64,000 nucleotides of DNA from IMCC2047 sp041395865 (GCA_041395865.1 JAWKZQ010000001.1:186001-250000), one strand, 5' to 3'. Positions 16,424-26,326 are shown, numbered from the stretch's first letter. The notes: generated by a model from the letters alone, not told the origin. Translations and numbers: made by a program.

Positions 16424-19405
16424 TTATTTTGAGGTGATACTCAGCACCAGCTTAACCCACTGGTCATCTTCGGGTTTCACTTCCTCGGTACCGACAATAC
16501 TGATACGGCTGGCATCAAGCTCATTCGCCAGGAACGCGGTCTGAATCGCCTCCGCGCGCGACTGCGCAAGCGCTTTCAACTCGGCTTCGCCAATCACAAT
16601 GGTTTCCAGCAATCGATCCCTCAAACTGGCAGAGTAAGCGAGTTTATCCAATACCGGCCGCCCCTCCGGATCGTCAGCGGGAGGCGTCATATTGTCAGTT
16701 TTAACACGCTTCAAGGGCTCATCCGGAACGCGCTCTTTGTACAGTTTTTCAAGCGTACGCCGCACATCATCATCCAGCATGTTAATGTTTTGCGCCTCGC
16801 CAGGTTCAGCACCGCCCTGTCGCTCTATCAGGATAGCCTCCAGCACCTGATATTTAAGCGCCGGCACATCAATCGCAGGAGCCACCACTCCCTTGATTTC
16901 AAGCCCAAGCTTGGGGCGTTGCAACAGCGCCTGCTTGAGCTGGACAACCTTCTCCAGCTCCGGCGGCGTCAAGTCAGAGCGGCCCGCCAAAAACTGGAAT
17001 TCGCCAAGGTCTTCAGATTCAACGCCGATCAAACTTCCCAGCAACGAGAAGGGCGATGCAACCACTTTAGTAATCAAGCCGGTAAAAGCCTGCCAGATGA
17101 TACCGCCAATCCTGAACTCCGGATCATCGATGTTACCCTGGATAGGCAAGCTGATATCGATAACCCCGTTGACATCTTTTAACAACGCCACGGCCAGCCC
17201 CAGGGGCAGGTTGGCAGCCCCGGGATGCTCGACTTTATCGCCCAGCTTCAGGTCACTGATAACCACCTTATTATTGGCTTTCAGCCGGCTTTTCTCGATG
17301 TCATAACGCAGATCCAGATCAAGACGCCCCTCAGCGATTTTGCGTCCGGCAAACTCGACCGTATAGGGTGACAGGGCTGACATTAGCAGGTTACGAAACT
17401 CGACTTTGATACCCATGTGGTACAACGGATCCAACAGGTTAATGGCACCGTTAATGCGCGACAATCCGTATTCGTCAACCTGACCTTCCAGCTTGATTGC
17501 GGCAGGCTCTGTACTGCCAGAAGCAATAGTAGAAACCGTCCCATTCAGTTTTTTGATGGTGGTGGCAAAGTGCAACGGCAGGGAAAGGTCCGAAAAGTCC
17601 ATCCCGCCATCCTTAATGCCAGCGCCGGCAATCACCAGGTTAAAATCCTGGTCACTTTTGCGCGCTGCCGCCTCGGAAGGCGGCGCTGCCTTTGTAACAG
17701 CCAGACCCGACAGGTTGGTGGTCTTATCCGGATAGATGATAATCCGCCCAAAGGGGCGATCGAACTGCAGCGGCGACAACTTCAACAGCCCGGCATCCAG
17801 ATCCAGGTTTAACGTCTCGATACTCAGCTTATCCCAGGCCAGCAGGCGCTTACGCTCAACGGTGTCCTTGATTTCCAGGCGCGGGATTGCCAATGAACCA
17901 CGGATGGATAGCTGTTTGCCCGCAGGAACCGCAACAACCAGATCGCTATCAAGGGTACCCTGCTCCACTAATAACCGCGCATATTGCTGCACATAGGGTT
18001 GCATCAGGTTAAGCGGTATACCACGCGTTGTTGTTGTACCGGTAAAGGAAAACGCCGGCAGCACCTGCAGCTCAGCCTGAACCCCAATTTCGCCGCCCTT
18101 GGCAAACGTTGCAGCCAGTTGTAACGGGATTTTTGCGCCATCCTGGTTAGTCAGGCCGCTGGCATTAATTTGCAAATCGGCAATGTCCAGCCGCCCGGCA
18201 GGCTTGATACTCCGATCCGACAGCTTGAGCTGGCCTTTGGCCAAATCCAGTTCACCCAGCCCCAATTGCCAGGGTTTAACGGGTTGCTCGGGTTCTTCTT
18301 CGCTCTCGTCATCCGATGATGCCGGAACCAGCTGGCTTAAACTGAGGGAACCATCCGGGTTGCGCCAGGCGGTCAACTCAGGTTCGTCAATTTTTAACGC
18401 CGCAAATTCAAGGCGTTGCTCCGGATAGCGTAACACCCCATCCAACAGCGCCAATTGCTTAAGCTTGAAAAACGCCTGGCCAGGGTTAAGTCCGCTGATC
18501 GCCACATCATCCAGCGCCACCGCTAATCCATCGATATCAAGTCGTAATGCGCCGGTTTCATCGGTCCTGATGTGATAACTAAAACCACTCGACAGTTTTG
18601 CGGCAATGGATTCCAACGGCATTTTGGTTTTTAGGTAAGCCGTGATCACGCCCAGATTGGCTCGCTCAAGCTGCAACTTGCCCTTTGAATCCAGCGGCGA
18701 CAAAGCCAGGTTGCCCTGCCAATGCAACTTGGCATCATCGGGCAACTCAATATTCACGACCTGTTGCCCGTATTTATCCGGCAGGGTGCTGAACGCTTCC
18801 ATCTCAATATTGATGGGGCCGAAAGGTATTTCAACAGGCGTTGCAGGCACGCTGTCTTTAAACAGGACAAGCCCGCCTGTTAACTGAAAATTCTGCACTA
18901 AAAGCCGCAGCAGTCCTCCGCCGTCGCCCTCCTCAACCGGCTGTTTTTGCGGGCTGTTTTTCGCCGCATCTGCCAGCAGGCGGCTGAGCCGCGAGTCGTC
19001 CTCAGCAAAGCGTTCATAGTACAGATAAGGGTTAACAAGCCTGAACTCCTTAAACGTCCAGGCCCAACGGAACAAGCTGGAGAGCTGGAAATTGATATAA
19101 AAATCATCCAGCGCGGCAAGCTTCACACCGTCACTATCGCGCATTTCCAACTGCTCGACGCTGAGGCTGAGCGCATAGGGGTTAAAGGCCACCTTCTCAA
19201 TATCAAGGCTACGCCCAAGATCCTCTTCAACCAGGCCAACAAGGCTGCTTTTGATCACATACGGAACGGCAAAAAAACCCAACAGGGTATAAAGGATCAA
19301 CGCCAGCAGCGCCCAAAACCGTTTACGCCGCGGGTTTAGCCAGACATGCTTAATCATGCCCGGAGGCGATGCGCCGTTTTTCTTTTCTTGTTCACTTGCT
19401 GTCAT
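16424..19405 (-). CDS. DUF748 / AsmA-like large envelope protein
   Basis: The 993-residue protein has a short cytoplasmic N terminus, one transmembrane helix (about residues 32-54: ALLALILYTLLGFFAVPYV) and a long periplasmic region. Repeated beta-rich segments of the type LDIADLQINASG indicate an AsmA/TamB-like repeating beta-groove fold. DUF748 proteins of this superfamily are suspected of moving phospholipids between the membranes. The C-terminal 150 residues contain an OmpA-like pattern (AEAIQTAFLANELDASRI, VKLVLS). Function is not established. It lies alone between argH and the Smr gene. Confidence 0.8.
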   Translation of the reverse strand: MTASEQEKKNGASPPGMIKHVWLNPRRKRFWALLALILYTLLGFFAVPYVIKSSLVGLVEEDLGRSLDIEKVAFNPYALSLSVEQLEMRDSDGVKLAALDDFYINFQLSSLFRWAWTFKEFRLVNPYLYYERFAEDDSRLSRLLADAAKNSPQKQPVEEGDGGGLLRLLVQNFQLTGGLVLFKDSVPATPVEIPFGPINIEMEAFSTLPDKYGQQVVNIELPDDAKLHWQGNLALSPLDSKGKLQLERANLGVITAYLKTKMPLESIAAKLSSGFSYHIRTDETGALRLDIDGLAVALDDVAISGLNPGQAFFKLKQLALLDGVLRYPEQRLEFAALKIDEPELTAWRNPDGSLSLSQLVPASSDDESEEEPEQPVKPWQLGLGELDLAKGQLKLSDRSIKPAGRLDIADLQINASGLTNQDGAKIPLQLAATFAKGGEIGVQAELQVLPAFSFTGTTTTRGIPLNLMQPYVQQYARLLVEQGTLDSDLVVAVPAGKQLSIRGSLAIPRLEIKDTVERKRLLAWDKLSIETLNLDLDAGLLKLSPLQFDRPFGRIIIYPDKTTNLSGLAVTKAAPPSEAAARKSDQDFNLVIAGAGIKDGGMDFSDLSLPLHFATTIKKLNGTVSTIASGSTEPAAIKLEGQVDEYGLSRINGAINLLDPLYHMGIKVEFRNLLMSALSPYTVEFAGRKIAEGRLDLDLRYDIEKSRLKANNKVVISDLKLGDKVEHPGAANLPLGLAVALLKDVNGVIDISLPIQGNIDDPEFRIGGIIWQAFTGLITKVVASPFSLLGSLIGVESEDLGEFQFLAGRSDLTPPELEKVVQLKQALLQRPKLGLEIKGVVAPAIDVPALKYQVLEAILIERQGGAEPGEAQNINMLDDDVRRTLEKLYKERVPDEPLKRVKTDNMTPPADDPEGRPVLDKLAYSASLRDRLLETIVIGEAELKALAQSRAEAIQTAFLANELDASRISIVGTEEVKPEDDQWVKLVLSITSK

Positions 19406-19503
19406 AGCCGGTATTTCAAATCCATTAATTAAAAGGTTGGTCCGCCACCCAAGGTTAACAAAAAAAGTGGCGAAGCCTCTAATCCAGGGTATTCAACCGC
19501 TGT

Positions 19504-20040
19504 CTAGCGACTGCTGCGAATCAGCACGTAGGTGGCACCCAATCCGCCGTGCTGTCCCTGGGCACTGTGGAACGCCAAGACATCAGGCAATTGCGGCAAC
19601 CAGGTATTGATACAGCTTTTCAGTATCGCCGGCTGGGTGCGCCCTTCTCCCTTGCCATGGGTAATCAATGCAAAACGCACTTCGTGCTGACAACAGTCGC
19701 GGATAAACTCAAGGACTGTGGTTCTCGCCTGCTCCACCGTCATACCATGCAGATCGACCCTTGCCTCCATTGGCAACAAGCCCTGTTTCAGCTTTTTAAA
19801 CAGGCTGTGCTGGATGCCCGGGCGCATGAAACTGAGCACCGCCTGCGCCTCCACCTGCTGCACATAATCCACAGTCAGCCCGTCGGCAGACTGCTCTCCG
19901 ACCGACTGGGCCGCCTCGCGGCGGGCCTGCAAAACAGACCTGTCCTCTGTTTTGGTTTTCAAACGCACTTTCTGTTCATTTTTTATGGGTTTTACATCGC
20001 CCATCGCAGACCTGAACAGGTCGATATCATCGTCACTCAC
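19504..20040 (-). CDS. Smr-domain protein
   Basis: The 178-residue protein ends in an Smr domain with the diagnostic VDLHGMTVEQAR motif and a THGKGEG-type loop (LITHGKGEGRTQP). Smr domains are nucleases or nucleic-acid-binding units; the stand-alone SmrB type in E. coli cleaves mRNA at collided ribosomes. I cannot tell SmrA from SmrB here. The N terminus (MSDDDIDLFRSAMGDVKP) is typical of the gammaproteobacterial stand-alone proteins. It is divergent from lptM. Confidence 0.88.
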   Translation of the reverse strand: MSDDDIDLFRSAMGDVKPIKNEQKVRLKTKTEDRSVLQARREAAQSVGEQSADGLTVDYVQQVEAQAVLSFMRPGIQHSLFKKLKQGLLPMEARVDLHGMTVEQARTTVLEFIRDCCQHEVRFALITHGKGEGRTQPAILKSCINTWLPQLPDVLAFHSAQGQHGGLGATYVLIRSSR

Positions 20041-20137
20041 AAGAACCTCTGAAACACTTCAGCAGATACCGCCAACCGTAGGCAATCCAACTGCATCGGG
20101 TTATACTCGCGCCTTTACAACTATTCGGCACAGACCA

Positions 20138-20266
20138 ATGAAAAGACTGCTACTCATCCTGGCTATCGGCACCTTTGCCCTGGTCGGTTGTGGCCAAAAA
20201 GGTCCATTATACCTTCCACAGGCCGATGAAGCGCCCAAACAAGAACCTGAAGCCGGCAACCGTTAA
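20138..20266 (+). CDS. lptM: LptM (LppL/YifL) small lipoprotein
   Basis: The 42-residue protein has a signal peptide ending in the lipobox LVGC (Cys18) followed by GQKGPLYLP, which is the family signature. In E. coli LptM helps mature the LptD/E lipopolysaccharide translocon. Its position immediately before lysA-dapF is the conserved context. The frame is open further upstream, but the signal peptide fixes the start at ATG 20138. Confidence 0.93.
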   Translation: MKRLLLILAIGTFALVGCGQKGPLYLPQADEAPKQEPEAGNR

Positions 20267-20314
20267 AACCGCCTGGCACCTGCAGCAATATTAATTTTCG
20301 AAGGCCTTAGTTTC

Positions 20315-21571
20315 ATGGATTATTTTAACCAGCGCAATGGCGAACTCTACGCCGAAGATGTGCCTGTCGCCCAAATCGCCAAGCAATACGGCACCCCCTG
20401 CTATATCTACTCCCGCGCCACGCTGGAACGCCATTTTAACGCCTATGAAGACGCCTGCGGCGAACACCCGCACCTGATCTGCTATGCGGTCAAAGCCAAC
20501 TCCAACCTCGGGGTGCTTAACCTGCTTGCCCGGCTAGGCGCCGGTTTCGATATTGTTTCCGTGGGAGAACTGGAACGGGTGCTGGCTGCCGGCGGTAGTG
20601 CAGGCAAAGTCGTCTTCTCCGGCGTTGGCAAACAGGCCCACGAAATCCGCCGCGCTCTGGAAGTGGGCGTCTTCTGCTTTAACGTGGAGTCCGAAGCCGA
20701 ACTGGTGATGATCAATGAAATCGCTGGCGAAATGGGTTGTATCGCACCGGTATCGCTTCGCGTTAACCCCGATGTGGACGCCAAAACCCACCCTTATATC
20801 TCAACCGGGCTTAAGGAAAACAAGTTCGGCATCGATATCAAGCTCGCCCCCGAAGTCTATCGCCAGGCGGCTGCGATGGAGAATATTGAGATAAAAGGCG
20901 TGGATTGCCACATTGGCAGCCAATTGACCGAAATCCAGCCTTTCCTGGATGCCCTCGACAGGGTATTGGCACTGGTTGAGCAACTGGCAAACGATGGCAT
21001 TAACCTCCACCACCTGGACCTTGGTGGCGGACTGGGTGTCACTTACAACGACGAAATCCCCCCGCACCCCAGCGAATATGCCGCCGCCATCGTTGAAAAG
21101 CTGGGCGAGCGCGACCTGACCCTGATTTTTGAGCCTGGCCGCTCCATCGCCGCCAATGCCGGCATTCTGGTAACCCAGGTGGCCCTGCTGAAGCACACCA
21201 AAGACAAGAACTTTGCTGTGGTTGATGCCGCCATGAACGACCTGTTACGCCCAGCACTGTATCAGGCGTGGCAAGCGATAGAGTCGGTTAAACCGCGCCA
21301 GGGAGACGTCTGCAGCTATGACGTGGTAGGACCGATCTGCGAAACCGGGGACTTCCTTGGCAAAGACCGCGAGCTTTGCCTGGAACCGGGCGACCTGTTA
21401 GCTGTGCGCTCATCCGGCGCCTACGGCTTTAGCATGAGCTCCAATTACAACTCCCGCAACCGCGCGGCGGAGATCATGGTAGACGGCTCCCAGGTGCATG
21501 TGGTGCGCCGTCGCGAAAGCTTTGCCGATCAAATCGCGCTGGAAGCCTGTTTACCGGCTGACCTGGATTAA
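20315..21571 (+). CDS. lysA: Diaminopimelate decarboxylase
   Basis: LysA converts meso-diaminopimelate to lysine with pyridoxal phosphate. The 418 residues show the fold-III PLP barrel with the cofactor lysine K60 in CYAVKAN, the HIGSQLTE and LGGGLGV phosphate-binding loops, FEPGRSI, and the C-terminal CETGDFLGKDREL and SSGAYGFSMSSNYN segments that complete the active site across the dimer. It follows lptM by 48 bases and precedes dapF. Confidence 0.98.
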   Translation: MDYFNQRNGELYAEDVPVAQIAKQYGTPCYIYSRATLERHFNAYEDACGEHPHLICYAVKANSNLGVLNLLARLGAGFDIVSVGELERVLAAGGSAGKVVFSGVGKQAHEIRRALEVGVFCFNVESEAELVMINEIAGEMGCIAPVSLRVNPDVDAKTHPYISTGLKENKFGIDIKLAPEVYRQAAAMENIEIKGVDCHIGSQLTEIQPFLDALDRVLALVEQLANDGINLHHLDLGGGLGVTYNDEIPPHPSEYAAAIVEKLGERDLTLIFEPGRSIAANAGILVTQVALLKHTKDKNFAVVDAAMNDLLRPALYQAWQAIESVKPRQGDVCSYDVVGPICETGDFLGKDRELCLEPGDLLAVRSSGAYGFSMSSNYNSRNRAAEIMVDGSQVHVVRRRESFADQIALEACLPADLD

Positions 21572-21662
21572 AAGTTCGTTGGATAACCCGGAAAAATACT
21601 TTAGCCTAGACAGCAAACCTGCACGTACAGCGAAAATCGACCTTATTACTTAACGAGGCAAA

Positions 21663-22493
21663 ATGCTTCTAAAATTCACCAAAATGCACGGATGTGGCAA
21701 TGATTTCATGGTTATCGACCTGGTCAGCCAGTACATCAAACTAAAGCCACAGCTAATCCCCAAATGGGCGGACCGGCATTTTGGTATCGGTTTCGACCAA
21801 CTGTTGATTGTCGAGCCGCCGCAATCGCCGAACGCCGACTTTCGCTATCGCATCTTCAATGCTGACGGTTCTGAGGTTGAACAATGCGGCAATGGCGCAC
21901 GCTGCTTTGCCCTGTTCGTGCGCGACAAAAAGCTGACCAACAAAAAGCACCTGGTTGTCGAAACCAAAGGCGGTATCATTGAGCTGCACATCACCGACGA
22001 CAACCAAGTCACTGTCGATATGGGCGTGCCCGTTCTGGAACCGGAAAAAATCCCCTTCAAAGCGGACCAAAAAGCCATCAATTACGCCCTGGACGTTAAT
22101 GGCTCTCAACTTGATGTGAGCGCTGTCTCCATGGGCAATCCGCACGGCGTCACGCTGGTCGAGGATGTAGAGACCGCGGATGTGGAAACCCTCGGACCAC
22201 TGGTGGAAGGCCATGCCCGCTTCCCCCAGCGCACCAACGCCGGCTTTATGCAGGTCATCAACCGCGGTGAAATTCGCTTGCGTGTTTACGAACGCGGTGC
22301 CGGCGAAACCCTGGCGTGCGGTACCGGCGCCTGTGCGGCCGTTGTCGCCGGTCGCCTGCGCGGCCTGCTCGACGAAGCGGTTACCGTGCACCTGCCCGGC
22401 GGCACCCTCAGCATTCACTGGCCCGGCGAAGGCCACCCCGTTACAATGACCGGGCCCTGTAAAAAAGTTTTCGAAGGACGTATTTACCTATGA
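21663..22493 (+). CDS. dapF: Diaminopimelate epimerase
   Basis: DapF epimerises LL- to meso-diaminopimelate for lysine and peptidoglycan synthesis without a cofactor, using two cysteines. Both are present: C75 in EVEQCGNGARC and C219 in LACGTGACAAV. The 276 residues match the family length. The stop overlaps the start of the DUF484 gene by four bases, so the two are translationally coupled. Confidence 0.98.
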   Translation: MLLKFTKMHGCGNDFMVIDLVSQYIKLKPQLIPKWADRHFGIGFDQLLIVEPPQSPNADFRYRIFNADGSEVEQCGNGARCFALFVRDKKLTNKKHLVVETKGGIIELHITDDNQVTVDMGVPVLEPEKIPFKADQKAINYALDVNGSQLDVSAVSMGNPHGVTLVEDVETADVETLGPLVEGHARFPQRTNAGFMQVINRGEIRLRVYERGAGETLACGTGACAAVVAGRLRGLLDEAVTVHLPGGTLSIHWPGEGHPVTMTGPCKKVFEGRIYL

Positions 22494-23170
22494 ATGACGC
22501 AGCCAGCAACCTTCAACATCCCTCCCAGGAAACCGAGGCAACCCCTCAACAGGTAGCTGACTACTTGGTAAAACACCCTGATTTTCTGGAAATCCACAGC
22601 TACCTGCTCACGGAGCTGACCGTCAAGCACCAGTCCGGCCAAAGCATTTCACTGGTAGAACGCCAGGTGGCTGCGCTCAGGGAGGAAAACCAGCAACTCA
22701 AGCAACAACTGGCCAGCCTGATCAACACCGCCCGCCAAAACGACGAGCTGTTTGAGAAGTCACGCGGGCTGGTATTGGGCCTCATCGCCAGCCGCTCTGG
22801 CGAAGCCCTCAAGAAACACCTGGAAACCGCTCTCATTAAGGATTTCGGCTGCAGCGCCGCCAGACTCTGGTTACTGGATGAAAGCGGGCGCGTTCCGACC
22901 CCTGACGGCCAAGCCGAGCTGACGCGCTTTACCGAAAAACAGCATCCTTACTGCGGCCTGCTGCGCGAACAGGAAAAGCAGCTACTTTTCGCCAATGACG
23001 CGGGAAAAGTCGGCTCAGCCGCCATCTTGCCCCTGCGCAAGCAGGAAAAAGTGATCGGGCTGCTGGCCATCGCCAATGCCGACAAGGATTATTACCGCGA
23101 AAACATGAGCACCAGCCTGCTGACCCATGTCGGACAGGTCACCGTTGCCTTACTCGACACGCTCAAATAG
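22490..23170 (+). CDS. DUF484 family protein (GAF-like)
   Basis: The 226-residue protein has an N-terminal helical segment (VADYLVKHPDFL, the DUF484 hallmark), a coiled coil at about residues 57-90 (VERQVAALREENQQLKQQL), and a C-terminal GAF-like domain. It is conserved after dapF and before xerC in many gammaproteobacteria, although xerC is absent here: the next gene is trmB on the opposite strand. Function is unknown. Its last 21 bases overlap the end of trmB. Confidence 0.88.
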   Translation: MNDAASNLQHPSQETEATPQQVADYLVKHPDFLEIHSYLLTELTVKHQSGQSISLVERQVAALREENQQLKQQLASLINTARQNDELFEKSRGLVLGLIASRSGEALKKHLETALIKDFGCSAARLWLLDESGRVPTPDGQAELTRFTEKQHPYCGLLREQEKQLLFANDAGKVGSAAILPLRKQEKVIGLLAIANADKDYYRENMSTSLLTHVGQVTVALLDTLK

Positions 23171-23851
23171 CAAATCCCATACCCCGTGACCCAGCCGCTC
23201 ACCGCGGCGTTCGAATTTTGTTTCCGGGCGGTAATCCGGCTTTTCACTGTAAAGCCCTGACGCCGCCAGGTTTTTAAAACCTGGCACCTGCGCCATCACT
23301 TCAAGCATGTACCCGGCATAGGGCTCCCAATCCGTTGCTGCATGGAATACCCCCCCTACGACCAGTTTTTCACGAACCAGCGCCATAAAATCCGGCTGTA
23401 CAAGCCGGCGCTTATGATGGCGTTTTTTATGCCAGGGATCGGGGAAAAACAGCTGCAACCGATCCAGGCTTTTATCCGGTATACAGTTTTTCAGCACCTC
23501 AACCGCATCATCACAATAAACCCGCAGATTGGTATTTCCCGCCTGCTCCACCAGGTGCAACAAACGCCCCACACCAGGTCGATGAACCTCAATCCCGATA
23601 AAGTTCTGCGCCGGTGCAGCCTGCGCCATTTGTGCCAACGAATCCCCCATCCCGAAACCGATTTCAAGCACTACCGGCGCGGCATTGCCAAAGACTTTTT
23701 CCGGCTCAATGGCCCCGTTCTTCAGCTCCAGGCCAAAACGTGGCCATAGCGTTTCATAGGCACGCTGCTGCCCGCCCGTCATGCGCCCGGCGCGGATAAC
23801 AAAGCTGCGAATACGACGCTGTTTATCAGGATTTTTGCTCTCTTCGTTCAT
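23150..23851 (-). CDS. trmB: tRNA (guanine-N7)-methyltransferase
   Basis: TrmB makes 7-methylguanosine at position 46 of tRNA. The 233 residues contain the SAM-binding motif VLEIGFGMGDSL, the GIEVHRPGVGRL segment, and the substrate-binding LFFPDPWHKKRHHKRR. The last codons overlap the convergent DUF484 gene by 21 bases. Its start overlaps the DUF423 stop by four bases, so the two genes are probably coupled. Confidence 0.95.
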   Translation of the reverse strand: MNEESKNPDKQRRIRSFVIRAGRMTGGQQRAYETLWPRFGLELKNGAIEPEKVFGNAAPVVLEIGFGMGDSLAQMAQAAPAQNFIGIEVHRPGVGRLLHLVEQAGNTNLRVYCDDAVEVLKNCIPDKSLDRLQLFFPDPWHKKRHHKRRLVQPDFMALVREKLVVGGVFHAATDWEPYAGYMLEVMAQVPGFKNLAASGLYSEKPDYRPETKFERRGERLGHGVWDLLFERVE

Positions 23852-24231
23852 GCGTTTTTATCTTTTCTCATCATTGCCACTGCTAGCAGCAGCCAACCAA
23901 CCATAAAACTCAATCCGCCAACCGGCGTTATTGGCCCCAGCCAGGGCAGCCGAATAAAGGTCAACAAATACAGGCTGCCACAGAACAGGAAGATACCGGC
24001 GATAAAAAAACCACCGCTCCATTTTAACAGGCGCTTGCCCGGAAACAGTCTCAGGAGAATTCCGACCGCCAGCAAAGCCAGAGCGTGGTACATCTGGTAC
24101 TGGGCTCCCGTATTAAAAGCGGTCACCAGGTTCTCAGCAACACGCCCTTTCAGTCCGTGCGCCCCAAAGGCCCCCAGCATCACCGCCACAAACCCGACAA
24201 AAGCGCCAAACGCTATAAATAATTTAGACAT
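23848..24231 (-). CDS. DUF423 family membrane protein
   Basis: A small protein of 127 residues with four predicted transmembrane helices and the GAFGAHGLKG motif typical of DUF423 (YgdD-like). Function is unknown. The frame is open to an ATG at 24279, but that start lies inside the rpoH terminator hairpin (24260-24295), so ATG 24231 (MSKLFIAFGAFVG) is preferred. It is followed by trmB with a four-base overlap. Confidence 0.85.
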   Translation of the reverse strand: MSKLFIAFGAFVGFVAVMLGAFGAHGLKGRVAENLVTAFNTGAQYQMYHALALLAVGILLRLFPGKRLLKWSGGFFIAGIFLFCGSLYLLTFIRLPWLGPITPVGGLSFMVGWLLLAVAMMRKDKNA

Positions 24232-24259
24232 CCCTAAGCACCCGAAACAAAGCGTCCAT

Positions 24260-24295
24260 AAAAAAAGCCGCTGGGGCACGAACCCTAGCGGCTTT
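24260..24295 (-). terminator. Intrinsic terminator of rpoH
   Basis: On the minus strand AAAGCCGCT pairs with AGCGGCTTT, extended by GGG/CCC with a one-base bulge. The A-run on the plus strand gives a long T-tract on the minus strand just after the stem. It lies 21 bases after the rpoH stop. Confidence 0.88.
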
Positions 24296-24315
24296 ATTTG
24301 TTTAGCTGTGACGAA

Positions 24316-25167
24316 TCAGGCCTGCATCGCAGCCTTGATTTTCTTCATTGCATTTTTTTCCAGTTGGCGAATACGCTCAGCCGACACCTCATATTTTGCG
24401 GCCAGCTCATGCAGTGTTGCCTTTTCCTCAGACAACCAGCGGGCATTGAGGATATCCTTGCTACGCTCATCCAGCTCATTCATCGCCGCCAGCAATTGGC
24501 GATTGGAGGTTTCCTGCCAATCCTGTTGCTCCAGGACGTCTATCGGATCGTAACGCTTGTCTTCCAGATAATTGGCGGGCGCTTGATAGGCATTTTCATC
24601 ATCCTCATCCACACCCAAGTCAAAGGACGCATCATGCGCACTGAGACGGCCTTCCATCTGGCGAACAACCTTGGCGTCGACACCCAGGTCCTCGGCAATG
24701 GCGTTGACTTCATCATTACTTAACCAGGCCAGGCTCTTTTTTGCGCCGCGCAGGTTAAAGAAAAGTTTGCGCTGCGCTTTCGTGGTGGCCACTTTCACAA
24801 TACGCCAGTTGCGCAGTATGTATTCATGGATTTCAGCTTTGATCCAGTGAACAGCAAAGGATACCAGGCGTACGCCACGCTCAGGATCGAAACGCTTCAC
24901 CGCCTTCATCAGGCCAACGTTGCCTTCCTGGATCAGGTCACCCTGAGGCAGGCCATAGCCAGAATAGCTTTTGGCAATATGTACCACAAAACGCAGATGG
25001 GAAAGAACCAATTGTCGCGCTGCATCCAAATCCTGTTGGTAGTGCAGGCGTTCCGCCAGTTCTTTCTCTTGCTCCGCTGTCAGCACAGGGATGCTGGACA
25101 CGGATGCCACATAAGCAGAGAGGTTCTGCCCGGGTACCATGCTATCCACAGTTGCCAAATAGTTCAT
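24316..25167 (-). CDS. rpoH: RNA polymerase heat-shock sigma factor RpoH (sigma-32)
   Basis: The 283 residues match E. coli sigma-32. Visible are region 2 (DLIQEGNVGLMKAVKRFDPERG, and SFAVHWIKAEI), the RpoH box QRKLFFNLR that is specific to this sigma factor, and region 4 with a helix-turn-helix (LHELAAKYEVSAERIRQLE). I place the start at ATG 25167 (MNYLATVDSMVPG), preceded by GGAG with five-base spacing; the upstream 19 codons are not family-like. It lies downstream of ftsX, as in E. coli, and has its own candidate promoter and terminator. Confidence 0.97.
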   Translation of the reverse strand: MNYLATVDSMVPGQNLSAYVASVSSIPVLTAEQEKELAERLHYQQDLDAARQLVLSHLRFVVHIAKSYSGYGLPQGDLIQEGNVGLMKAVKRFDPERGVRLVSFAVHWIKAEIHEYILRNWRIVKVATTKAQRKLFFNLRGAKKSLAWLSNDEVNAIAEDLGVDAKVVRQMEGRLSAHDASFDLGVDEDDENAYQAPANYLEDKRYDPIDVLEQQDWQETSNRQLLAAMNELDERSKDILNARWLSEEKATLHELAAKYEVSAERIRQLEKNAMKKIKAAMQA

Positions 25168-25195
25168 AGGAGCTCCGATAAAAAAATGGTTAAGG

Positions 25196-25224
25196 ATAGT
25201 AACACCGATCCTTAGAAGTGCCAA
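25196..25224 (-). promoter_or_regulatory. Candidate sigma-70 promoter of rpoH
   Basis: On the minus strand TTGGCA (25224-25219), a 17-base spacer and TACTAT (25201-25196) lie about 29 bases upstream of the rpoH start codon. The -35 is good and the -10 moderate. Confidence 0.4.
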
Positions 25225-25297
25225 TACCCTGAAAGTTCCGCTGATATCCCTTAGCTATAAAGAGATTACTCTTATACCGAAACCTTCTTAAAAGCCG

Positions 25298-26326
25298 TTA
25301 ACGGGGCTCAATTTTGCTTAAATGACGCCCCACAGCCAGCCAGGCGCCCAACAGGCCAAGCGCCCCACTAAACAACCATAGCAGCAAGGTCGCCAATATG
25401 CCTAAGCCCGCCAGGGAAAATTCGCTGTTATAGGCCGCCACCAGCTCCGTCACAGCGCCGGACAGCCACAGCATGACCAGGTTAACCATCAACCAGGCCA
25501 GCAAACCACCCCCTAAACCATACCAGACGCCGGTATAAAGAAAGGGCCGCCGCACAAAGGCATCGGTGGCTCCGACTAATTTCACCACCACAATTTCAGC
25601 CCGTCGCGACTCAATGGCAAGGCGTACCGTATTCCCCACCACCAGCAAGACAGCAACGCCCAGCAAAAGCGCCAAGGTCAATGCCAACCGCTGCCCCAGC
25701 GCCATAATTCGAAACAGGCGATCCACCCACTGCAGATCCAGGTGCGCCTGCTCAACGCCCGGCAGCTCCTGTAACTGCTCAAGCAATGCGCGGGTGCCCT
25801 CAAGACTGGCACTCCCTGTACGCGGCAATACCACCAAAACGGCCGGCAAGGGATTTTCATCCAGGTATTGCAGGGCATCCCCAAACCCGGACGCACGCTT
25901 AAACTCCTCAAGGGCCTCATCAGCAGAGATATAACGCACCTGTTGAACTGCCGGCCAGCCTTCCAGCTGTTCGGCCAGCTGACGGGCTTTTGATGCATCC
26001 AGCTGCTGCTCCAGGTATACCGAAATTTGTGCCGCATCATCCCATTGCTGGCTTAACTGCTGTGCATTTTGCAAAAACACATAGAGACCAACAGGCAGCG
26101 TCAGCGCAATGGCAATCACCAGCCACGTCATCAAGCTCGAAACCGGAGTGCCCAGCAAACGGACAAAGCTCTCCCTGGCCACCTGTTTATGGTGATCAAA
26201 ATAACTTTTGAAACGATCTCCACGCTTCAGAACGCCCTGCTTGGCCCCTCGCTCGCTACGCCGCCGTTCCGGCTGATTAGCCGGACGAGGTTTTTTTTGC
26301 TCGCGTCGTTCCTTTTGAAACCTCAT
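25298..26326 (-). CDS. ftsX: Cell division protein FtsX
   Basis: FtsX is the membrane partner of FtsE and activates periplasmic peptidoglycan hydrolases at the division septum. The 342 residues include a long basic, proline/arginine-rich cytoplasmic N terminus of about 60 residues, one transmembrane helix, a periplasmic domain (about residues 95-200) and three further helices with a cytoplasmic loop (VRLAIESRRAEIVVVKLVGA) that marks the FtsX permease fold. It starts 10 bases after ftsE. Confidence 0.96.
   Translation of the reverse strand: MRFQKERREQKKPRPANQPERRRSERGAKQGVLKRGDRFKSYFDHHKQVARESFVRLLGTPVSSLMTWLVIAIALTLPVGLYVFLQNAQQLSQQWDDAAQISVYLEQQLDASKARQLAEQLEGWPAVQQVRYISADEALEEFKRASGFGDALQYLDENPLPAVLVVLPRTGSASLEGTRALLEQLQELPGVEQAHLDLQWVDRLFRIMALGQRLALTLALLLGVAVLLVVGNTVRLAIESRRAEIVVVKLVGATDAFVRRPFLYTGVWYGLGGGLLAWLMVNLVMLWLSGAVTELVAAYNSEFSLAGLGILATLLLWLFSGALGLLGAWLAVGRHLSKIEPR

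Noticed and set aside
24232..24279. Upstream start of the DUF423 gene at 24279
   Set aside because: That start lies inside the rpoH terminator stem; ATG 24231 fits the family better.
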